A stretch of DNA of 64,000 bases from Amylostereum areolatum (lineage: Eukaryota; Basidiomycota; Agaricomycetes; Russulales; Stereaceae): assembly GCA_012932865.1 (NCBI GenBank), contig SAXG01000027.1, forward strand, positions 62,001 through 126,000. Reading direction: 5' to 3'. Below are positions 57,158-64,000 of the stretch, piece by piece; positions within the stretch are counted from its first letter, which is position 1, and each line of letters starts with the position of its first letter. The notes beneath the pieces were generated by a model. It saw only the letters and a program-made list of their open reading frames with translations, was not told the origin of the DNA and did no database searches. Made by a program: the position numbers and the translations under genes.

Positions 57158-60147
57158 ATGCCTCTCAGATCCTCTTCTTCCCTCAAGCCTTCGCCTTCCC
57201 TCGCCCTCGCTTCTCAGCCTTACCCTTCCCCCAATCAGTCCCGCAGATCTTCCGGTCAGCCAAAATCCACCAGGCAGCAGTTCTCCGCCTGTGGCGCCTG
57301 TCGCATGCGAAGGCATTTCCTCTCCTCCCTTTCCTCTTCTCTCTCTCATCCTTCTCTTCTCTAGGGTACGCTGCGATCTCAAAGATCTGCCCTACGCTCC
57401 CACCGGTCACCAGCCCCACTGTTCCAACTGCAAAGAACGCGGTCTGAAATGCGTGTAAGTTGGCCTCGTGACGTTCATGACCGCACCCACGCCCATCATT
57501 CCTGCTCCAGCGATGAATTCGCAGACGTAAAAGCGGTCAAGTTGCTCAGGCGCGGTCGCCGTCTCCAACAGGTCGAGTCCGTCTTTTCCCCCAACCTGGT
57601 CGATCGACCCGCGTCTCCGAGTCTGACCCGCCCCCGATTTTTTTAGAGCCGTCTACGGCAAAAGCAACGACGAGGACTCGGGTCTTTTTAGCTCCCCCAG
57701 CCTTACCCCTAGCTTGATTCCCAAACTCAGACCAGAGTTCTTTTCCTCGCCCTTTTTTAACCGTCTTTCCATTCAACGTGAGCCAACACACTCCGACCCA
57801 GCCTTCCTCTCCCGTGGCCGTGGGCTCACCTCCTGGTTCTTGCCTTTCCCAGACCCGATCCTGGACCCTACAGATTTTTGCGCCCGTTTCTTCGAGTTTT
57901 CCAGGGGCAACCCCAACGCCCTCGGGGTGCCCGGCCAGCTCATCGCGGTACGAACGAGTCTTCGCCGTTCTGCCTTTCACGCTCATCGGGGCGGCGCCAC
58001 GCTTAGATGCTTCTCGTCGTCTGGGCCGCAAGCTACGGCGTGAACGAATCTGGCATCGAAGAAACGGCCTCCGGCCCCTTGGTTTCCCGCAATCGCAAGG
58101 AGAACACAAACGAGATGGTGGGAGAGGTGCTCCAGCTCGTGGATGTGCACGGCGTCCTCCGCAAACCTTCCTGGGACGGCGTGCGTGTGCTCCTGTTGCT
58201 TCTGCCGCTCACACAAGGTTTGGATTCTTGTCCTCGCAAAACCCGCGCTCGCTGCTCACTTGGGGGCCCATTTCAGATATCCAGGGCTCTGTGGAGAGAG
58301 TGGTCAGTGGCTCCTCGCATCGGATTGGGTCCCATGCGTCGATTTCTAATCTATTCGTCCCAGGTCATGCACGATGCCGCTGTCAGCCAAGTTTTTACCC
58401 TCTGCAGCTTGGCCTCCATCTCGTCCGTGGCCAGCGGCCAAGGTCAGGCGGTTGACACCCTAGTCCGCGCTCGGATATTCTGGTACACCCACATCGTCGA
58501 TGGAATCACAAGCGGTCTTCGAGGGGGACGCCTGCTATTGTAAGCGACACACGCTGGGTCCACACGGCCCCCTCTCATGGCATTTTAGGTCCGACGAAGA
58601 TCTGGCTTCGTTTCAGAAGACCCTGCCGTCGGCATCAGGCGATAACATGTCGCGCGCCTCGGTGTCGTTTGAATTTTGGTATAGATATTCGGCACCTTGT
58701 CTCGAACTGGCCGCGGCCTGTCGCAAGGTGCACGCCGCATTGACCGGACCCAAGGCGCGACAGCGAAACGACGTCGACGAGGATAGCATTCACCAGGTCT
58801 GGGCCGTCCTTGACAAGGCATGGTCCGAGTTCGAGGACCTCCGTCACCTGGGCACGGGGGGTATCGTTCACGAGGAAGACGTCGAGCGTTACATTCATGG
58901 TTGGCAGGTATGAAGGTTATCTTGCCCACTTTTTGGACCGTTCTGACCTTTCCTCTAACAGATATTTATTTTTGAGTGTCGTAAGTGGAACTCCGGCGAT
59001 TTCCTTTCTCCGCCGCGTGTGCTCATTGTTCCTGCACCAGACAACGTGATACTGGAAGCCCTCAAGCAGCGCGTCGTCGTGCATTCGAGCCATGACAGGG
59101 AGGGCTCCGCGCCAGGAACTCCTCGTGACCCCACAGCTGGCCTCCTTCGAGCAGCGGAGTCCCGATGCCACGACGCGGTCAAACGCGTCGTCGCGATCAT
59201 CCGTCAACACCTCGCCACCCCCTTCTTCGAGTACGACTCCACCCTCGCCCGCGACGGGTGCTTTTTCGCTGGCTACCTCCTGGCCGGAGAAATTGGCACC
59301 GAAGAAGAAGTCCAAGTCTGTCTGCAAGCGCTGCGACAGATGCGATGGGCGTTTTCCAAAAACGAGGAAAGAGAGAAGACGATCCTCATGGTCTGGGAGG
59401 CCAGGAAGGCGTCCACCGCGCGGTATTCATCTCCCTCGTCTTCCTCTCTCAGCTCTAGCGATGCGGACGGTTCATCCAGGGTCATGCACGATCCCCACCG
59501 CCCCATCCCCCCGCCGTTATCCATCCCCTCCATGGCGGGCGCGGCGAGCTTCAACCTCGTCACCGTTTCTGAGCCTGCGTCGGCCTCGACGGAGGACGGA
59601 AACTGGACGTCGCCTCCCCAGTCCGCGACCTCGTCCAGTGCCTCGCATTTCGACGACCCCCTGGGATCCGCGTCGCTTCGAAGTTCGCCCGGATCCAACC
59701 ACACGTCGTCACGCGGGTCGCCTGCGTACATCACACCTGCGCTCCTTCATCCAGCATCATTCCCTCAGATTGGCCACGGTCCATCGGACGAGGAACAGCG
59801 CCTATCTTCGCCCATGATGCTCTACCATGGGAGCGACATCTCCTCTTATCCCTTCGCGCCGACCCACTCCGCTTCCAACGAATTTGCCTCTTCCCATGCG
59901 CTGCACTCTCCCCAGGCTGTAATGACGCTTCGCCAGCACCCCGCCTCGCCTCACGCGCTTCTTACCACCGACGAAACCCATGCGGCTTCTCCACGACGGC
60001 ATGGGCCACATGTACCACCAGCCTAGCCCGACGACCTTCTTCGACCCGCGCAACCTCGTCTACGCGTCCGGGGACTCCCCCAACGCGCTCCACCACGGTT
60101 CGGACCTCGATCAGACATTCGCCCTCCAGCCTTCCTTCTTCCACTAA
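57158..60147 (+). CDS. Zn2Cys6 binuclear-cluster transcription factor
   Basis: DNA-binding regulator. The N-terminus is Ser/Pro-rich; the zinc cluster reads CGACRMRRVRCDLKDLP then HCSNCKERGLKC, with Cys spacing C-x2-C-x6-C-x15-C-x2-C-x6-C, and a basic linker EFADVKAVKLLRRGRRLQQ. The first intron (57313-57364) sits inside the cluster and has a GC donor with an AG acceptor. The middle region matches the fungal-specific TF layout: RPEFFSSPFFNRLSIQ, PTDFCARFFEFSRGNPNALG, LLVVWAASYGVNESGI, AAVSQVFTLCSLASISSVAS, FWYRYSAPCLELAAACRKVH, VQVCLQALRQMRWAFSKNEE. The C-terminus is a Ser/Pro-rich tail. Near 59982 skipping one base continues the tail as HDGMGHMYHQPSPTTFFDP and ends at 60147; otherwise a stop occurs at 60026. 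Target genes unknown. Confidence 0.87.
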
Positions 60148-60825
60148 CTCGGCGCGGGCCTTATATAACTTATCATTCTCGGACAATCTTGTACGCGTGC
60201 CCCGTCCATTTCCGTGTTTTTTAAGTCCACGGTCATGCGTTGACCTTGTGTTTTTTTTTGTGTTTGCGGTCGTTCGCGCGATGTCGATCGCGCGGGCGCG
60301 TTTCTGGGGTCCCCATATCGTTATTCACAGTCGTTCGCATTTGCTCTCTGCTTTATCCACGCTGCTCGTGCTTCCGTTTTCTTGTTGTTGTAACTCCCCG
60401 CCGCTCCTGCTTTGCCGCCACCGTCTCCATGTATATAACATCCTCGCGCACATGTGTTTTTTGTAGCCTTCCATAGATCCCTCACTTCCTCCCCCCGAAG
60501 CAATTCAAATGATGTTGCCTCCGTCCGTGCCCCGCGACGGGCGTTCGAGTCTCCGTCCGCATGGCGTCGCCGCGTTGATAATTATAAAAGTTGGGGTGGC
60601 GTACGACGGGATGCCAACTTGAAAGCACTCATCAAGAACAGGTTAATGTCCGAGAGACGGTGTCCGCTTTACTTCCATGGCGCGCATGGGCAGATTTGCC
60701 GCCTATAACGCATACGGTACAGTGCGTTCGCGCAGGAGACTACTACGGTCGCGTGATGCCGATCTCACGCCCGAGCGCGGCGGACGGGGTCAAAATTTTC
60801 AGAAGAGTGCTGACGATCCCGCGCC
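60148..60825. other. 3' flank of the Zn2Cys6 gene
   Basis: About 680 bases. T-rich 3' UTR-like sequence grades into AT-rich sequence ahead of the inverted-repeat element. No gene supported. Confidence 0.4.
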
Positions 60826-61124
60826 CATCATCAGGAAAAACCTCCCTTACTAAAATCAACAAATCCAGCAAATTAGCGCTAGTTAGAGGGGGACCTTCCT
60901 AAAGTGAACTAACGGGCTCTATTCTCACAAAACCCCGTACACATTTCGATGCACCGTCGTCGACATTGACCTCATATTTGCACTTCAAATACATAGTTGA
61001 GGCCAGAAGGGTGACAGGGACCTACGTTGACGTAGTGCCTTGCAGGTTGGCAGCGGGAACAGGGAATTAGGAAGGTCCCCCTCTAATTAGTAGATTTTTA
61101 GTAAGGGAGGTTTTTCCTGATGAT
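60826..61124. mobile_element. MITE-like element with long terminal inverted repeats
   Basis: The left arm (about 60829-60900) begins ATCATCAGGAAAAACCTCCC and ends AGAGGGGGACCTTCCTAA. The right arm (about 61070-61124) is its reverse complement, with about 20 bases fewer in the middle of the arm (left contains an extra TCAACAAATCCAGCAAATTA-like stretch). Between them are about 170 AT-rich bases with no coding frame. Outer ends are nearly perfect over 27 bases. Size and non-coding interior fit a non-autonomous DNA transposon. I cannot define a target-site duplication with certainty. Confidence 0.65.
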
Positions 61125-61985
61125 CGAGCCGCGTCGCGATAAACGATGGGACGTTGAAAGACACGGCAAAGAGCACGCGTTCGGCGCGGCGCGGCGCGGC
61201 GAGCCTGAGGTACGTTGTACAGTTGCGGGGGCCCGATGTCAGCAGCTGGCGCCAGAGAACGTACGGTGTGTTGGTTGCCGTGTTGGACTTCGACTTCGAG
61301 TCCAACCGTCCGCCCGCCGAGTCGTGCGTCGGCGAGGGAAAACGCCCGTGTCGCCCGCCGGGGAACGAGGGTGGCTAGAGAGCCCAGGTACCGGCGTGGG
61401 CGAGCGGGAGTGGCGAGGGCTTGGATCTGATATGTCTGCGAGTCATCAGCCACCTTCGGAACGCGATTGGAGGATGGCGTATGTGAACGGTGTAAGTAGG
61501 ATTAAATTAAATGGATGTCCGCGGCGAAGCCCCCGCCCCCTGGGGAAATGATTATATCGGACACGTCGTCAGCACGAGGAATCAAAATGCAGACAGAGAA
61601 AAACACCGCTCGCGTTTCAATTGGCCACTCGCGCGTGTTTTTCTTTTATTGGAGGAAGTCCAGGGTTTTGAGAGTCAGACGGGGAGAGTTGCTTGGATGT
61701 CTGTGGGGTGGGAGTTTGTTTGACTTGTTTGTAGGAACGAGAGGAACTTGAGATCCGCAGGCGGAGATCGCCGAAATCCAGCGCCTGGGAAACTTGGGCA
61801 TCGCGTCATTACAGTACTCCCGCCAAGTGCGCAGCACCCGTCCTCCCACACTCCGCCACTTGGCCCACAGCCCGCCCACAGCCTTCGACGAAGCCCACCC
61901 TCGAAGTCCTAGTAGCACACACTTTCCTCGTCCTTGTTCTCTGACCAGTCACATCCCCTCTCGATACTCTCATCAGACCCAGACC
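61125..61985. other. Intergenic region with GC-rich microrepeat
   Basis: About 860 bases between the inverted-repeat element and the zinc-ribbon gene. Contains GGCGC repeats (CGGCGCGGCGCGGCGCGGCG at 61184-61203). Open frames here have Arg/Ala-rich compositions and no homology I recognise. Confidence 0.4.
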
Positions 61986-62639
61986 ATGTTCTGTACGTTC
62001 TCGAAATCTCTCACTGTTCTTACTTATCCACCTCATGTGTTTGTTGTCTTCCAGTGTGTATCCCCATAGCGCGTGAGCTTCGTCCAGCATGCGGTCCCCC
62101 CCGCGAACCCACAGTCTGAAACTTCATTTAACAGTGGGTTGCACCACCAGGATCAAGTCAGAGGGCGATGCGAGCCCTCGTATCTGCCCAAGATGCCATA
62201 ACAGTGCGTCCGGATTCGATTCGCCCCAGCGCTTGCCTAGTCCACGATCTCGCCATCCCTGACCGCCGCTTCCTTCCTCGTGCTTCCCCATCCAGCTTCG
62301 GCGATCTCGGCCAAGTCGCGCACTTGGTTCGAGTTCTGCTTCGTGCCCCTCATCCCGCTGAACAAGAGACACCTTTGGGTATGCGGGATTTGTCAGTGGT
62401 CCGCTCCCATGCAGCAAGGGTGCGTTTCGTCCTGTTCTCTTTTCCCCTTCCTACAGTCTTTCATCTCCGATTCTCCGCAACTCACGCGGGTACGTGATTG
62501 CAGATGGGAGCCTCAGCTGGCCGGTCCTGGGTATTCTTCTCAACAGCGGGGTCCTGGTCCAATGCAAGGCAGCTTCCAGCCTGGCTATCAACCAGAATAT
62601 CTTCCCCAGTCGCCGCCTCCTGCTTCGGGCAAGCGATAA
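61986..62639 (+). CDS. Small zinc-ribbon protein, conserved fungal family
   Basis: Five exons (61986-61992, 62055-62072, 62135-62203, 62296-62419, 62504-62639) sum to 354 nt, 117 residues. It starts MFLCIPIALGCTTRIKSEGD, then SPRICPRCHN (first CxxC with His), SAISAKSRTWFEFCFVPLIP and LNKRHLWVCGICQWSAPMQQ (second CxxC), and ends in a Gly/Gln/Tyr-rich tail (GWEPQLAGPGYSSQQ, FQPGYQPEYLPQSPPP). The paired CPRCHN and CGICQW are the hallmark of the small fungal zinc-ribbon family (zinc_ribbon_15 type) with no established function. The first two exons are only 7 and 18 nt, which makes automated prediction difficult. Confidence 0.88.
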
Positions 62640-62770
62640 TGGTTTGCTTCGGACATGTCTGTATTGTCTGACCCCTCCATGTACATAGCCCTTTCGCGTT
62701 TCCGGGTTGATCATACCTTCTCGCACGCCTTGTATCAACAACATGCACCTGTTTATCTCACGCTTTGTAT

Positions 62771-64000
62771 TCAATGGCTTCTACACGCTGGGAGCGTCCT
62801 ACGGAAAACAAGTACCAGCCATGCGATCGCCCCTCCAACGATAAAAGCAACAACTAGCACCACCCCGCATACGACTCCTGGGCTCAGTGGTGCCGAGCGT
62901 GTGTGCGGAGACACAATTTGTTTGATCGAGATGGGCGTATTGGGATCGTGGCCACGCTCCGTTTGGAAGCGTTGAAGGGCGGAAGAGGCATCCGTCAGAT
63001 TGAGCAGACCTATGAGAGGGGGCTTAGTCGGTCGTTGCACCATGGTGTGTGACGTAGACGTTCTACAGGGTATGTGTGAGTATGATTATGGTATGTATCA
63101 CTCAAAACTTCGAGAAGAGCATACCCGAAGAAATGTGTCCCCCAAAATCCAGTCACCGGCGTTGACGCTATTGCTAGCTTGGATTCCACCGGTGCACCAC
63201 CCGTCCGACAAGTTGTCTCCAGCCCAGCTCATGTCCGCGGGATCCACGACGTATTCCTTTTTATTTGCATCATCGCCAAGGATAAACCCGACACTGACCG
63301 CCCGGCTGCACTGCACTTCCCATTGACCTTCTGCAGGTTTTCCTAGAAGCTCCGACGGCGTTCCAAAGAGCGTCGACGTCACCAGAGGGGCCCAAGATAA
63401 ACGTTGTACCAGTATCCAGAACGGCGATAGGTGTTGGCGATCCGGAGACACGAGAGGGGGGGAAGGAGGAAAACGTGGCGCTGCCGTTGACCACAATGGC
63501 GTGCATAGGGAGCTTCCAGTAGTCCGGAGCGGAGGTGGGGCCAATGTAGACGGGGGAATAGACAAAGCCGGCAGTAGAGTTGGTGATTCGCAGGGTCGAG
63601 CTCGCCAATGCTGAGGGAGGAGGCTGCCGAGGTACGGTCTAGTTTGAATGCGAAGAAGCGGTGTGCGTCGTCGAAGTAAGCAAAAATATTTTCCAGGAGT
63701 GTCTTCCCGACTGTAGGACGGTAAAGCCTGCTGTATTCGGAAAAGACAAGCCCTAGGATTCCGCTGGCGCCAATATTGGGCAGACTGAGACCGTCAGTAG
63801 CGTTCGCGATGGCTTGAAAAACGTGATTGAGTTCCCAAGACAAACCAATAGCCACAGATGAATAATGACACACCCAACGCTTGCGAAGAAACTTGGAATG
63901 GCCCGAAAGCGACAGTTTCGAAGCCTATCAAGCCCGATACGGATCCATGAAGGTAATTCAGCTTGAAAGTCTGATCGGTTTGGTTCAAAGAAGAGGATGG
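62771..64000 (-). CDS. A1-family aspartic protease with C-terminal membrane segment (5' partial)
   Basis: Pepsin-like protease; the N-terminal lobe and first catalytic Asp lie beyond the right edge. Readable parts are LNQTDQTFKLNYLHGSVSG, GFETVAFGPFQVSSQALG, IANATDGLSLPNIGASGILG, AYFDDAHRFFAFKLDR, FVYSPVYIGPTSAPDYWKL and PIAVLDTGTTFILGPSGDVD, in which DTGT holds the second catalytic Asp. Then come QWEVQCSRAVSVGFILGDDA, VVDPADMSWAGDNLSDGWCT and NAGDWILGDTFLR. The C-terminal exon contains VVCGVVLVVAFIVGGAIAWL, a membrane anchor, after a linker. Extra bases near 63588 (GELDPA then ITNSTAGF) and 63335 (GASRKT then EGQWEV) break the frame, both in conserved positions. The last exon boundaries near 62771 are approximate. 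Confidence 0.82.

Noticed and set aside
57546..58109. 187-residue minus frame within the Zn2Cys6 gene
   Set aside because: Antisense shadow of a spliced, domain-supported gene.
61067..61453. 128-residue minus frame starting MADDSQTYQIQ
   Set aside because: Its C-terminal end is made of the inverted-repeat arm and the rest is Arg/Ala-rich; no conservation apparent and no splice partners.

Overview
The window is nuclear DNA of a filamentous basidiomycete, almost certainly an agaricomycete (mushroom-forming fungus). The evidence is dense, short introns (mostly 45-75 nt, GT..AG), C-rich coding exons, a fungal-type (FunK1) kinase, a 34-residue seven-cysteine copper metallothionein, and an Agaricomycete-style Zn2Cys6 regulator. 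About 29 protein genes lie on both strands with short spacers. There is one intron-containing tRNA gene. I see no CRISPR array, rRNA or intact transposon; one MITE-like inverted-repeat element lies at 60.8-61.1 kb.

Layout. 0-10 kb (+): 3' part of an acidic protein, 20S proteasome alpha4, and the Sec7-domain Arf-GEF Gea2/GBF1. 10-13.5 kb: cytochrome b561 (-) diverging from a PKA-type kinase (+). 14-19 kb (-): nitronate monooxygenase and a FunK1 kinase. 19-21 kb: unassigned. 21-24.4 kb: holocytochrome-c synthase (+) converging on Ssf1/Peter Pan (-), then Sft2 (-). 25-32.6 kb: Edc4-like decapping enhancer (-), copper metallothionein (+), Rab geranylgeranyltransferase alpha (-). 32.7-38.7 kb: splicing factor Syf1 (+), an unknown protein (-), a WD40 protein (+). 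39-42.6 kb (-): secreted M28 aminopeptidase and membrane-anchored M24 peptidase, followed by tRNA-Trp(CCA). 43.5-51 kb: MFS transporter (-), Ser/Pro-rich protein (+), long-chain acyl-CoA synthetase (-). 51.4-56.6 kb: penta-EF-hand protein (-), HAD hydrolase (+), QCR10 (-), NOP16 (+). 57-64 kb: Zn2Cys6 factor (+), inverted-repeat element, small zinc-ribbon protein (+), and an A1 aspartic protease (-) running off the right edge.

The content is mainly housekeeping: proteasome, Golgi traffic (Gea2, Sft2, RabGGT alpha), splicing (Syf1), mRNA decay (Edc4), ribosome biogenesis (Ssf1, Nop16) and respiration (Cyc3, Qcr10). Genes for nutrition, stress or signalling are interspersed (peptidases, metallothionein, nitronate monooxygenase, PKA, FunK1). 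There is no secondary-metabolite or defence cluster.

The most striking property of the window is that many conserved genes carry a single-base break in an otherwise well-conserved reading frame. I count 14 candidates, of which 12 need removal of one base. Other genes (proteasome, b561, PKA, FunK1, nitronate monooxygenase, Ssf1, HAD, QCR10, zinc-ribbon, metallothionein) splice into exactly whole numbers of codons. Residual single-base insertions in a long-read assembly are the simplest explanation.
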